Assembly (NCBI GenBank): GCA_029233985.1
Contig: JARGOK010000001.1
Coordinates: forward strand, 495,096-559,095
Reading direction: 5' to 3'
DNA: 64,000 nucleotides
Origin: Candidatus Altimarinota bacterium
GTDB taxonomy: Bacteria; Patescibacteriota; Gracilibacteria; JAUYGZ01
A program made the translations under genes and the position numbers. Under the pieces are notes generated by a model. It worked only from the letters and a program-made list of their open reading frames with translations, was not told where the DNA came from and made no database searches. Shown here piece by piece: positions 46,453 to 54,578 of this stretch. Position 1 is the first letter of the stretch. The number at the start of each line of letters is the position of its first letter.

Positions 46453-47133
46453 TTGAACCTCTATATCGTTTCAACACCTATCGGAAACCTAGAAGATATC
46501 ACCTACCGAGCTGTGAGAACTTTGAATGAAGTTGATTTTGTGTGTGCTGAAGATACGAGAACGAGCAAACGACTGATGGATAAGTATGAAATCTCTACTC
46601 CTCTGACTTCTTTTCATGCCCACTCAAGTGATGGAAAAAGAGCAGCTATCGTCAGGAGAATAATAGATGGAGAATCAGCTGCTCTCATTAGTGATGCAGG
46701 TACCCCAGGCATTAGCGACCCCGGATGGACACTGATCCGCGACTGCCTCGATGCTGATATCAATGTGGTTCCAATTCCTGGAGCGAGTGCTGTTCTTTCT
46801 GGACTAGTGGGATCTGGTCTCCCAATGGATAAGTTTCTTTACCTGGGATTTCTGCCTCTCAAAAAGGGCCGACAGACATTGTTTACCAGCCTGGCCGATG
46901 TAAAGAAAACGATTATCTTTTATGAGTCACCGAAGCGTATTTTGAGAACTTTACGTCAAATGAGCGAGTACCTTCCTGAAAGAACTAGGGTTGTAATTGG
47001 AAGAGAACTGACGAAGTTGCATGAAGAATTTATTAGAGGAACTTTTCGTGAAGTCATTGATATATTGGAAGCAAAGCCATCTATTAAAGGTGAGATCGTA
47101 GCAATGGTAAAGCATGATGGCTCTGCGAAATAA
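46453..47133 (+). CDS. rsmI: 16S rRNA 2'-O-ribose C1402 methyltransferase RsmI
   Basis: A 226-residue SPOUT-unrelated, tetrapyrrole-methylase-fold enzyme that methylates C1402 of 16S rRNA. The start is a TTG at 46453: it gives MNLYIVSTPIGNLEDITYRA, exactly the conserved family N-terminus, and no ATG is suitable. Further motifs: CAEDTRTSKRL, LISDAGTPGISDPG and PGASAVLSGLVGSGLP. It lacks the C-terminal extension. The end overlaps a small gene on the other strand by 50 bases. Confidence 0.95.
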   Translation: MNLYIVSTPIGNLEDITYRAVRTLNEVDFVCAEDTRTSKRLMDKYEISTPLTSFHAHSSDGKRAAIVRRIIDGESAALISDAGTPGISDPGWTLIRDCLDADINVVPIPGASAVLSGLVGSGLPMDKFLYLGFLPLKKGRQTLFTSLADVKKTIIFYESPKRILRTLRQMSEYLPERTRVVIGRELTKLHEEFIRGTFREVIDILEAKPSIKGEIVAMVKHDGSAK

Positions 47134-47287
47134 GATAGTGATGAGCAATTTTTTCTTGCTTGTGGTGTTTAAAAGGCATGGTTTCAGCAGCTAAGACGGA
47201 TAGGTAGGAGTATGTAATCAGTGCTAGAATGACCGTGAAGCAAATGAGAATAAGTGTTGAAAGCATGTGAACGATGACTTTTTTCAT
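47084..47287 (-). CDS. Small single-span membrane or exported protein
   Basis: A 67-residue frame with N-terminal hydrophobic segment STLILICFTVILALITYSYL and a His-rich tail (KHHKQEKIAHHYL, SQSHHALP). It overlaps the end of rsmI by 50 bases on the opposite strand. What supports it as real is a strong promoter 34 bases upstream (TTGACA-17-TAAAAT). The His-rich tail could bind metal. No family is recognised. Confidence 0.5.
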   Translation of the reverse strand: MKKVIVHMLSTLILICFTVILALITYSYLSVLAAETMPFKHHKQEKIAHHYLISQSHHALPLLRSHL

Positions 47288-47320
47288 GATTTTTGAGAGG
47301 TAAAGGAAAATGTTCAGAGT

Positions 47321-47349
47321 ATTTTAATCTACTTTCTTAATTCTGTCAA
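47321..47349 (-). promoter_or_regulatory. Strong promoter of the small 47.1 kb gene
   Basis: On the minus strand a perfect TTGACA (47344-47349), 17-base spacer and TAAAAT (47321-47326). It is the closest to consensus of the promoters of protein genes I found in this window and points only at the 67-codon frame. Confidence 0.7.
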
Positions 47350-47356
47350 GCATTTT

Positions 47357-48454
47357 ATGAAAGTTGCCATTGTCCATGATTTTCTCTTCAAAATGGGAGG
47401 AGCTGAGCGAGTTGTGAAGGAACTAGCCGACATGTACCCGAAAGCCCCCATCTACACTCTTATCTACGATGAAAAAAAATGTGGAGATGTTTTTCCAAAA
47501 GAACGGGTCATTTCTTCTCCTCTAAAACACTACCCTCAGTTTTTGAGAAAGCGCCCTCAGTATTTACTCAGTAAAATGCCTGAAGCAATCGAATCTTTTG
47601 ATTTTTCCGGGTTTGACCTGGTTATTAGTTCTTCGGGAGCTTTTTCACATGGGATCATCACCCCTCCAGGGACAAAACACCTCTGCTACTGCCATTCCCC
47701 TATGAGATATGCTTGGGACTACACCCATGAGTATCTCGAAGAAAAGAAATTTCCTTTCTGGAAGGAATTGATCATTCGCCAGTTGATCCACAAAGTCCGA
47801 CAATGGGACCGTGCAGCAGCTGATCGCCCAGATAAATACTTGGCGAATTCGAAGCACGTGGCACAACGCATCAAAAAATATTACCAACAAGAATCTACTG
47901 TCCTCTACCCTCCAGTAGATGTAGAACGTTTTTACCCCTACGAAGCTTCAGATGATTATTTCTTGATTGTCTCGACGATTACCCCTTACAAAAAAATTGA
48001 TTTGGCAGTGAGTGCCTTTAATAAGATGGGAAAAAGATTGGTGATTATTGGAGATGGAAAACATCGGAAGTTTTTGGAAAGTATTGCAGGCCCTACGATT
48101 GAGGTATTGGGACGAAAAACGGATGCAGAAGTAAAGAGGTATATGCAAGAATGCAAAGCTTATATTTTTCCTAGTGAAGAAGACTTTGGGATCACCCCCG
48201 TGGAAGCTATGGCTGCAGGTAAGCCTGTTATTGCTTATAAGAAAGGAGGCGTGACGGAAACGGTGATCGATGGAATAACAGGCGTTTTTTTTAAGGAGCA
48301 AAGTGTCAGAGGGCTCGAATCTGCCGTGGCTCAGTTTTATGAGATTGAATCAGAATTTGATGCCTCGATCATTCGCAAAAGAGCTGAAGAATTTAGCCGG
48401 GAAAAGTTTTTGAAGGATTTAAAGAAAGAAATTGATGATTTTATTGCTGCATGA
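47357..48454 (+). CDS. Family 4 glycosyltransferase
   Basis: A 365-residue GT-B enzyme. The N-terminal domain has AIVHDFLFKMGGAERVVKEL (the GGAER nucleotide-sugar loop) and CYCHSPMRYAWD; the C-terminal domain has YPPVDVERFYP, VSTITPYKKIDLAV and FPSEEDFGITPVEAMAAGKPVIAY with the EX7E motif. Such enzymes build surface polysaccharides or glycolipids; the sugar is unknown. Its stop overlaps the next start in ATGA. Confidence 0.92.
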   Translation: MKVAIVHDFLFKMGGAERVVKELADMYPKAPIYTLIYDEKKCGDVFPKERVISSPLKHYPQFLRKRPQYLLSKMPEAIESFDFSGFDLVISSSGAFSHGIITPPGTKHLCYCHSPMRYAWDYTHEYLEEKKFPFWKELIIRQLIHKVRQWDRAAADRPDKYLANSKHVAQRIKKYYQQESTVLYPPVDVERFYPYEASDDYFLIVSTITPYKKIDLAVSAFNKMGKRLVIIGDGKHRKFLESIAGPTIEVLGRKTDAEVKRYMQECKAYIFPSEEDFGITPVEAMAAGKPVIAYKKGGVTETVIDGITGVFFKEQSVRGLESAVAQFYEIESEFDASIIRKRAEEFSREKFLKDLKKEIDDFIAA

Positions 48455-48927
48455 AAAACATTCCACCATTCTCGATCTTGGCCCACAATATCCGATCTCT
48501 ACACAATGTCGGTTCGATCTTTCGAACGTCTGATGGTGCTGGGGTAGACCAGGTATATCTCACTGGGTACACAGGAACACCACCACGGATTCAGATCGAC
48601 AAAGTAGCATTGGGAGCGCAAGACACGATGCCCTGGAAGCATTATAAATATCCTTTAAGGAAGGTCAGGGAACTAAAAAAACAAGGCGTACAAATAATTG
48701 CTCTGGAAACAGGTGATGATGCGGTGGATTTGTTTGATTTTAAACCTACATGGCCAGTATGCCTGTTAGTGGGAAACGAAGTCACTGGAATTGATGAGAA
48801 GCTTCTGTCTGAAGCTGATGTAAAGGTGAAGATTCCGATGATGGGAATGAAGGAGAGCCTCAATGTTTCCTGCGCCTTTTCGGTGGCGGTATATGAGATG
48901 CTGAGGAAGAGGAGAAAGAAGCAATAG
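48451..48927 (+). CDS. SpoU/TrmH family RNA 2'-O-methyltransferase
   Basis: A 158-residue SPOUT methyltransferase. Motif 1 is HNIRSLHNVGSIFRTSDGAGV, motif 2 LLVGNEVTGID and motif 3 IPMMGMKESLNVSCAFSVAVYE, which form the trefoil-knot SAM site. It is the short form without an N-terminal substrate domain. Substrate (tRNA or rRNA) cannot be told from sequence. Coupled to the glycosyltransferase gene by a 4-base overlap. Confidence 0.9.
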   Translation: MKNIPPFSILAHNIRSLHNVGSIFRTSDGAGVDQVYLTGYTGTPPRIQIDKVALGAQDTMPWKHYKYPLRKVRELKKQGVQIIALETGDDAVDLFDFKPTWPVCLLVGNEVTGIDEKLLSEADVKVKIPMMGMKESLNVSCAFSVAVYEMLRKRRKKQ

Positions 48928-48942
48928 AACATGAAAGATCGT

Positions 48943-49068
48943 GCTCATTGCTAGAGGTAGCGTTGTAATGCTGTGAGGATTGGTACGTGATATGATGTCT
49001 CGAGTTGCTGAAAATGGCGGGATTGCGACGCAGAGCCAGTACTGAGAGAACGATGTGCTCGCAATGAC
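48943..49068. repeat. Dispersed palindrome-ended repeat, copy B
   Basis: A degenerate, shorter copy: left end GCTCATTGCTAGAG, right end GTGCTCGCAATGAC, with GGATTGCGACGC in the same relative place as in copy A. It lies just after the SpoU methyltransferase gene. Confidence 0.6.
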
Positions 49069-49118
49069 AATGTACATTATCTGCTTTTTCAAGAGACTGG
49101 GGGGGGCAAAGTTTCCAA

Positions 49119-49152
49119 AAACAAAAAAACCTCTCTTACGAAAGGTTTTTTA
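49119..49152 (-). terminator. Terminator of rpsU
   Basis: AAAAACCT (49125-49132) and AGGTTTTT (49143-49150) form an 8-base-pair stem with a 10-base loop, flanked by A and T runs on both sides, so it may work in both directions. It lies 32 bases after the rpsU stop. Confidence 0.8.
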
Positions 49153-49183
49153 TCTTTTGAGATTTAAATGTGAATGAATCGGC

Positions 49184-49399
49184 TTAGTAATGCTTCAGCT
49201 TCTTTCGAATACCTCGATAGTGCTCTCGCTTGAGTGCAATCATCTTCGTTTTTGTTTTACTTGGCTTTTTTCGAGCTTTATCGAAGTATCGCTGTCTTTT
49301 AAAAGCGTTTTGAACACGCGCAGATTGCGCCTTCTTTTTCCAACGACTAATGATTTTCTCACTTGATTCGTTTTCACGTCTTATAGCTGCTACTGCCAT
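49184..49399 (-). CDS. rpsU: Ribosomal protein bS21
   Basis: A 71-residue very basic protein: VAAIRRENESSEKIISRWKKKAQ near the N-terminus, FKRQRYFDKARKKPSK in the middle and a K/R-rich tail, as in bS21. bS21 binds near the 16S 3' end and the anti-SD. Uniquely among the genes here, it has a perfect SD (AGGAGG, five bases before the ATG). It has its own promoter and terminator, so it is monocistronic. See finding on SD use. Confidence 0.93.
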   Translation of the reverse strand: MAVAAIRRENESSEKIISRWKKKAQSARVQNAFKRQRYFDKARKKPSKTKTKMIALKREHYRGIRKKLKHY

Positions 49400-49404
49400 A
49401 TATG

Positions 49405-49410
49405 CCTCCT
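49405..49410 (-). promoter_or_regulatory. Perfect Shine-Dalgarno sequence of rpsU
   Basis: AGGAGG on the minus strand, five bases from the rpsU ATG and complementary to CCTCCT at the 16S 3' end in this window. No other start in the window has a comparable match. Confidence 0.9.
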
Positions 49411-49431
49411 GATTAGTAATAAAGCTTAGCT

Positions 49432-49459
49432 ATTGTAAATGAGACATGGATGAAGTCAA
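49432..49459 (-). promoter_or_regulatory. Promoter of rpsU
   Basis: On the minus strand TTGACT (49454-49459), a 16-base spacer and TACAAT (49432-49437). The start near 49425 gives a leader of about 26 nt that contains the SD. Confidence 0.65.
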
Positions 49460-49587
49460 GGAAGAAAGCCATTTCTTTGGATAACTTTAGAGAACGAACA
49501 ATATTTGCATTCAATCGTCTTTGAAGAACTTGCTTCACTCTTGAGTCTGAGTAATACTAAAGATCGTTTATATTAGATGAAAATTCC

Positions 49588-51597
49588 ATGGAACCACTAC
49601 ACATTGTCACCAATCCGCTGGGAGCACGAGACGGTTACCTCAAGAGCTTTTCAGATGGACCAAAGCGAGATAAGGGGCAACTCTTCTTTGAAATAGATCT
49701 TCCAGACAACCCTGGTGCAGAAGATGCTCTTTCTGAAAAAATCTGGCGAGCCCTTCATGATACCTATTATAACTGTACATCTGACGATGATTTTCTCTGT
49801 TTTGAAGAATCTTTGAAGAAGGGAAATGAAGTGATTGAAAAAGAAATGGCAAAAAGAGCAGATGGAAGCCTTGGAAGAGTTCACTCAATCGTTGTTTTGA
49901 TTGCAGAAGGAAGCCTGCATTTTTCTCAAACTGGGATGGCGAGCGTGTATTTAGTTAGAGGAGGAGTGATTAATCCCATCAGTATCCCTGAAGAAAGTGA
50001 TGATATGATCCATTTTTCAGATGTACTTTCTGGAGAATTAGCGGATCTTGATACTGTTGTAGTGACTTCACGTCCTTTGACACTCCCTCCAGAAAAACTC
50101 CATGACGTCTTTGTGAATGACGACAAAATGATACAGTCTGAACTCAAAACTCTTTCAAAAGGATCTGAGGTAGAAGGAATTGTTTCTTTCTTCCGCTTTC
50201 AAGAAAGTCCAGCTGTATTGGCTGAAGAAATGAACGAACTCCCTCAAGAATCTGATCTAGATAATACCCTCGCAGAGTCTGAAGGAGGTACTATTGAGAC
50301 ACAAGCAGAGGAGGAAGCTGCAGGGTCTAAACTCTCTTCCCAAAAAAGCCTCAAATCACTGGCAAAGCATTTAAATAAGGATAAAATTGATGCAGCAAAG
50401 AAAGCCATGCAAGGGGTTTTCTCGGGGATTGGGAGTAAGTTTGGTGGAATACTAAAGCAACCAAGCCGACTTAAAGAAGTGAATCGTCGGTATATTCTTC
50501 TCATATTGATTTTACTTGTCTTTGGATTCGGGATGATTATCCTCTTCCAGTCTGGATTTAGGCAAGAAACACAGCAAGCAGAACTCTATGAAGGAATGCT
50601 GTCCCAAGTCAGAAACAATATCAGCATTGCGGAACAACGGTTTTTGATCGGACAAAAATCTGATGCAACAGAGTTCCTCAATAAAGCGAATGGAAACCTC
50701 CTGGAAATCAAAACTGCTGGATTCTTTTTGGATGATGTCGCAAAAATGGAAAATGAAATTTCATTATATCGAGATAATTTTGATGCCATCATAAGAGCTA
50801 ATGAACCCAACGTGCTAGCAGACCTTTCTGCAAAGGGATCGGCTGATGGCCTGGGCTTTATTCATACAGAGGATGATAAAAATGTAGTTTTTGAGCCATC
50901 ACGTGTTTTTGAGACCTTTTTGGACAAAGTGCAGGATCCTCAAAGTGTTGATGCTTTGGATGGAGATGATCTCATGATCGCAGGATGGGAACTTGAAGAC
51001 TTTAAAGCGCTTCCATTTATTACCCAGAAAGGTCAATTGGTCGAGTATCGGATGAGGGACGGCTCTTTTGAGCTGATGAATACTTTAGATACAACCTGGA
51101 AAAAAGGTGTCGATATCAAGACTTTTCATGGCGAGTATGTGTACCTTTTGGACACTGCTAATAATACGATATGGAAATACCGACGTCTCCGAACGAACTA
51201 CAGTAAACCAAGCCCTTGGACTACAGATGGTGACCTGAGCGATGCGGTATCGATGGCTATTGATGGAGATGTCTATGTTTTGACCCGTAAAGGAGAAATC
51301 GTTCGGTACTCAAGAGGAGAGGTAGATGACTTCAAAATCAATGACCAACCAACTGTCCCTCTCAGCAATCCAAGTAAGATCTTTACTTTTGCTGAAGCCT
51401 TGAATATCTACGTACTGGATAGTGAAAACAAGCGAGTAGTGGTCTACTCTAAGGGAACAGGAAGTGTGGGGCGCTATGAAAAACAGATCCTTTTTGAGCA
51501 ATTTGATGCGAATTCTATTCGAGATATTTTTGTAGACAAGGATGAGCAGAAACTGACTATTCTTACAGAAGATAAGCTCTACATAACTGACCTCTAG
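49588..51597 (+). CDS. PP2C-like domain - membrane segment - propeller-like domain protein
   Basis: A 669-residue protein common in style to CPR genomes. The N-terminal 215 residues resemble a PP2C phosphatase (HSIVVLIAEGSLHFSQTGMASVYLVRGG recalls the GDSR-x-Y strand), but the metal-binding aspartates are not evident, so it may be inactive. An acidic linker leads to one membrane segment (about 303-321, YILLILILLVFGFGMIILF). A helical stretch and then beta repeats (GEYVYLLDTANNTIWKY, GDVYVLTRKGEIVRY, LNIYVLDSENKRVVVY) suggest an extracytoplasmic beta-propeller. It may sense surface signals and link them to the cytoplasm. Confidence 0.6.
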   Translation: MEPLHIVTNPLGARDGYLKSFSDGPKRDKGQLFFEIDLPDNPGAEDALSEKIWRALHDTYYNCTSDDDFLCFEESLKKGNEVIEKEMAKRADGSLGRVHSIVVLIAEGSLHFSQTGMASVYLVRGGVINPISIPEESDDMIHFSDVLSGELADLDTVVVTSRPLTLPPEKLHDVFVNDDKMIQSELKTLSKGSEVEGIVSFFRFQESPAVLAEEMNELPQESDLDNTLAESEGGTIETQAEEEAAGSKLSSQKSLKSLAKHLNKDKIDAAKKAMQGVFSGIGSKFGGILKQPSRLKEVNRRYILLILILLVFGFGMIILFQSGFRQETQQAELYEGMLSQVRNNISIAEQRFLIGQKSDATEFLNKANGNLLEIKTAGFFLDDVAKMENEISLYRDNFDAIIRANEPNVLADLSAKGSADGLGFIHTEDDKNVVFEPSRVFETFLDKVQDPQSVDALDGDDLMIAGWELEDFKALPFITQKGQLVEYRMRDGSFELMNTLDTTWKKGVDIKTFHGEYVYLLDTANNTIWKYRRLRTNYSKPSPWTTDGDLSDAVSMAIDGDVYVLTRKGEIVRYSRGEVDDFKINDQPTVPLSNPSKIFTFAEALNIYVLDSENKRVVVYSKGTGSVGRYEKQILFEQFDANSIRDIFVDKDEQKLTILTEDKLYITDL

Positions 51598-51658
51598 TCT
51601 CAAGCTCCAAATACTCCCCACCTTTCATACCTTTCCCAACCCCTTACCCCGTATCTGA

Positions 51659-52736
51659 ATGGATATCAAAGCACAGCTCGAAGCCATTGCTGACGATATT
51701 CAGGCAGTGAGGGACTATCTTTGACCGAACTGGCCTCAAACAACAGGTAGAAGACCTGAAGGCTCAGGTGCATGACCCTGCTTTTTGGGATGATCACAAA
51801 TCTGCAGAGAAAGTGATGAAAGCGTTTAAAGGGAAAGAAAAACAGTGTGAAAAATTGAATGCACTGATGACAGATTTCGATGACTATTCATTGATGTCCC
51901 ATGAGTTGGCAGACACTACAGAATTGTTGCCTATGGTAGAAGACTTGGTCAAAAGAACTGAGAAAAATAAGATTTCGCTGTTTCTTTCAGGCGAATTTGA
52001 CAGCTCTGATGCCCTGGTAAACATCTATGCAGGTGCAGGAGGAAAAGATGCACAAGACTTTGCAGAAATGATGCTGAGGATGATTTTGAGGTATTGTGAA
52101 GGACAAGAGTGGTCAGTAACCATTCTCGATAGAAGTGATGGCGAAGAAGTAGGACTGAAAAGCATTACACTGCAGATCAGTGGGTATTTGGCGCATGGTC
52201 TGCTGAAATCCGAGAGTGGTGTGCATCGGTTGGTTCGGCTCTCCCCTTTCAATTCTGGGAATACTCGTGAAACTTCGTTTGCGAAGATAGATGTGATTCC
52301 TTTGATTGAAGAAGACCTCTCTGTAGAAATTCCTGAAGATGACCTCCGAATAGACGTGTTTCGGTCTAGTGGAAAGGGTGGGCAGAGTGTGAACACAACA
52401 GATAGTGCTGTCAGAATGACGCATCTCCCTACGGGAATCGTCGTTTCTTGTCAAAATGAACGAAGCCAGCTGCAAAATAAGCAAAATTGTTTGAAGATCC
52501 TGACATCGAAGCTGGTCGAAATGAAACGAGAACAGCATGTAGAAAATATCAAAGACCTCAAAGGAAAGCACAAGGAAGCGGCTTGGGGGAACCAAATCCG
52601 TTCTTATGTCCTGCATCCATATCAAATGGTCAAGGATCACCGGACAAATCATGAAAGCAGCCAGACACAGAAGGTGCTGGACGGGGAGATTATGGAGTTT
52701 GTGGAGGCGTATCTGAGGACAGAAAAAAAAGCTTGA
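51659..52736 (+). CDS. prfB: Peptide chain release factor 2, with programmed +1 frameshift
   Basis: A 358-residue class I release factor that reads UAA and UGA. Frame 0 (MDIKAQLEAIADDIQAVRDYL) stops at TGA 51722-51724; translation must slip +1 at CTT-TGA and continue DRTGLKQQVEDLK. The SPF recognition tripeptide (VRLSPFNSG) and GGQ catalytic motif (SSGKGGQSVN) are present. Annotation without the shift would start at GTG 51768 and lose 36 residues. Low RF2 promotes the shift, so the factor regulates itself. The gene itself ends in TGA. Confidence 0.95.
51710..51725 (+). promoter_or_regulatory. prfB: prfB programmed +1 frameshift site
   Basis: AGGGACTATCTTTGAC. The slippery CTT, the in-frame TGA stop and the following C match the classical RF2 signal; the AGGG two codons upstream is a shorter form of the stimulatory internal SD (AGGGGG in E. 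coli) at the same spacing. Confidence 0.92.
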
Positions 52737-52804
52737 ATATCAAACTAATCGAGCTGCTTTTTATCATCTCGACCAGAGCGAAGTGATAACGAAATGAAGC
52801 GGAA

Positions 52805-52851
52805 ATACCCCTTTGATTATTCAAGCTTCTTGACCTCCCACAAAGGGGTAT
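52805..52851. terminator. Hairpin between convergent prfB and the 52.9 kb gene
   Basis: ATACCCCTTTG (52805-52815) and CAAAGGGGTAT (52841-52851) are perfect 11-base arms with a 25-base loop. A short A run but no T tract follows on the plus strand. It may end either transcript. Just before it, CTCGACCAGAGCGAAG near 52768 resembles common dispersed-repeat ends. Confidence 0.5.
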
Positions 52852-52872
52852 AATCCAAAAAACCTGAATTCA

Positions 52873-53289
52873 TTAAGCCTCTTCCTCAACTGGTGTCTCT
52901 TCAACTCCTTCAGAATCTTCAGTATCCTCAGCATCTTCTAGCTCTTTTTCTTTTTCCAAGAGCTCATCAAGAGCCTTCTTCGCCTCCTCCATTTCCTTGA
53001 GAGCTCGATCTAGCTGTTCCTTTTTTTCGGTCACCATATCTGCTGTGTCATTGATTTCGTTTTTGATCTCTTCGTACTTGTCGTTGGCTTCCTTGAGTTT
53101 TTCATTTAAGACATCTTTGAGCTCTCCACTCTTACTGGTGAAACTATCAAACCATCCGCTCGCTGACTCGGAAACATTACTCACAGTACTACCAATATCT
53201 TCCTTATTGTCCTCCCAAGTACTTCGTGCCTCCTTAAATCCAGAGTAAACGATGGCCAAAAGCAGGAGATAGATGATGATTTTTTTCAT
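52873..53289 (-). CDS. Membrane-anchored coiled-coil protein with acidic tail
   Basis: A 138-residue protein: one N-terminal membrane segment (residues 2-18), then a long charged coiled coil (DKYEEIKNEINDTADMVTEK and on) and an E/D-rich end (DAEDTEDSEGVEETPVEEEA). It has a YtxH-like general layout. Function unknown; the acidic tail may bind cations or basic partners. It is divergent from the ECF sigma gene 121 bases away. Confidence 0.7.
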   Translation of the reverse strand: MKKIIIYLLLLAIVYSGFKEARSTWEDNKEDIGSTVSNVSESASGWFDSFTSKSGELKDVLNEKLKEANDKYEEIKNEINDTADMVTEKKEQLDRALKEMEEAKKALDELLEKEKELEDAEDTEDSEGVEETPVEEEA

Positions 53290-53410
53290 AATGCTGTATA
53301 GTTACACTACTTTTTTACCCTTTTTCATAGCTTTTGGGGAGTTAAACCGTTTTACAAGGGATTCGCATTGTGTTTCAATTTTCTTAGCTGAAGATACCCT
53401 CGCATACGAC

Positions 53411-54034
53411 ATGAATATAAAACAGTCACAGATCGATAAATTGATAAGAGATACGCAAAATGGTAATGCTGATGCTTTTGGCGAGGTGTATGACATTTAT
53501 TTTCAACAGATATATAAATATGTCTACTACAAGGTCTCAGAACAGCATGTAGAGGATTTAGTGTCCTCCATTTTCATTAAGACTTGGACCAATATCAGCA
53601 AATATAAGAAGTCAAAATTCCCGTTTAAAGCGTGGTTGTTTCGGATTGCTCACAATGCCGTAATTGATCACTATCGCACAAATAAGGCCTATTATGAGCT
53701 TGAAGACCGCTATGCAGATGAAAGCTCTCAAATTGACCCAAAGCATTTACTAGAAAAAACCCTCACAGGTGAACGAATCCACCGTGCACTGGGACACTTA
53801 GAAAAGAAATACCATGAAGTAGTGGTGCTCAAGTTTTTGAATGGACTGAGCAACCGTGAGATTGCCAATGTTCTCGGGAGTAATGAAGGAAATGTTAGAA
53901 CGCTCCAATTCAGAGCCCTGAAGAAGATGAGAGTCATCTTGGAAGATGAAGAACAAGCTGCTGAAGACATATTTCTTCAGAAAAAGAGCAAGAAATCTGA
54001 GAAAAGTTTCTTGAAGCGTATTTTTGCTGGATAA
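53411..54034 (+). CDS. ECF-type RNA polymerase sigma factor
   Basis: A 207-residue sigma factor with region 2 (AFGEVYDIYFQQIYKYVYYKV, then EDLVSSIFIKTWTNISKYK and FKAWLFRIAHNAVIDHYR, the DQ/E-helix and -10 contact) and region 4 with the helix-turn-helix LSNREIANVLGSNEGNVRTLQFRALKKM in the expected place. No regions 1.1 or 3. I use ATG 53411; upstream starts would add an unrelated hydrophobic stretch. No anti-sigma gene is adjacent; the neighbours are a zinc protein (54043) and an anchored coiled-coil protein. A lysine-rich C-terminal extension follows region 4. Confidence 0.9.
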   Translation: MNIKQSQIDKLIRDTQNGNADAFGEVYDIYFQQIYKYVYYKVSEQHVEDLVSSIFIKTWTNISKYKKSKFPFKAWLFRIAHNAVIDHYRTNKAYYELEDRYADESSQIDPKHLLEKTLTGERIHRALGHLEKKYHEVVVLKFLNGLSNREIANVLGSNEGNVRTLQFRALKKMRVILEDEEQAAEDIFLQKKSKKSEKSFLKRIFAG

Positions 54035-54042
54035 TCCATATC

Positions 54043-54369
54043 GTGGAAGAAAAAAAGAACTTTATTCATCGAAATGAGGGATTTGACTGTGGTCACTGTG
54101 GTTTAACGGTGCCATCTCAGAGTGGAAGTTGCCGAAACCACTGCACAAAGTGCCTGTACTCCCTCCATGTGGATAAAGAAGTCCCAGGAGACCGTGAAAG
54201 CAGATGCAAAGCATTGATGAAGCCCGTGAGCCTGGACATGCACTCGAAAAAAGGACAAATGATCGTCCATGAATGTATGAGGTGTCGAAAAATGATGAAG
54301 AATAGAGTGGCAGAAGATGATGATAGCGAATCGGTAATTGCGCTGGGGTTGGAGGTGTTGAAGGGATAG
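54043..54369 (+). CDS. RNHCP-domain zinc protein
   Basis: A 108-residue protein. Its first half follows the RNHCP domain: FDCGHCG, CRNHCTKCLYSLHVD (the name-giving RNHCP reads RNHCT), and PGDRESRC. A second CMRCRK pair lies near the end. Several zinc ligands are thus present. RNHCP proteins are small, widespread and of unknown function, thought to bind nucleic acid. The start is GTG 54043, 8 bases after the sigma gene, so co-transcription is likely. Confidence 0.78.
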   Translation: MEEKKNFIHRNEGFDCGHCGLTVPSQSGSCRNHCTKCLYSLHVDKEVPGDRESRCKALMKPVSLDMHSKKGQMIVHECMRCRKMMKNRVAEDDDSESVIALGLEVLKG

Positions 54370-54374
54370 TACTC

Positions 54375-54524
54375 CGTCATTGCGAGGAACTGGAAGGTTT
54401 TTTGAAGGAGCAACGTGGCAATCCCGTGTTATTTTGTACTGTGCTGATTAATGGCGAATTGCTGCATCTCACAGGATTGCGATACTCGCCTCCTAGAGCC
54501 ACACTCCACCCGCTCGCAATGACG
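54375..54524. repeat. Dispersed palindrome-ended repeat, copy C (best preserved)
   Basis: 150 bases with perfect 12-base terminal inverted repeats CGTCATTGCGAG (54375-54386) and CTCGCAATGACG (54513-54524). Internal blocks AATCCCGTG, GTGCTGATTAATG and GGATTGCGA are shared with copy A. No ORF. This class of end sequence is known from MITE-like elements in many bacteria. It fills the gap between the RNHCP gene and tilS. Confidence 0.75.
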
Positions 54525-54578
54525 CCTTTTCCTTCTTCTTTTTACTGTATTCCCCTACAATAGGGGCTCATTATACCT

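Noticed and set aside
51768-52736. prfB as a gene starting at GTG 51768
   Set aside because: This would drop the conserved N-terminal helix; the frameshift site and matching upstream frame explain the true start at 51659.
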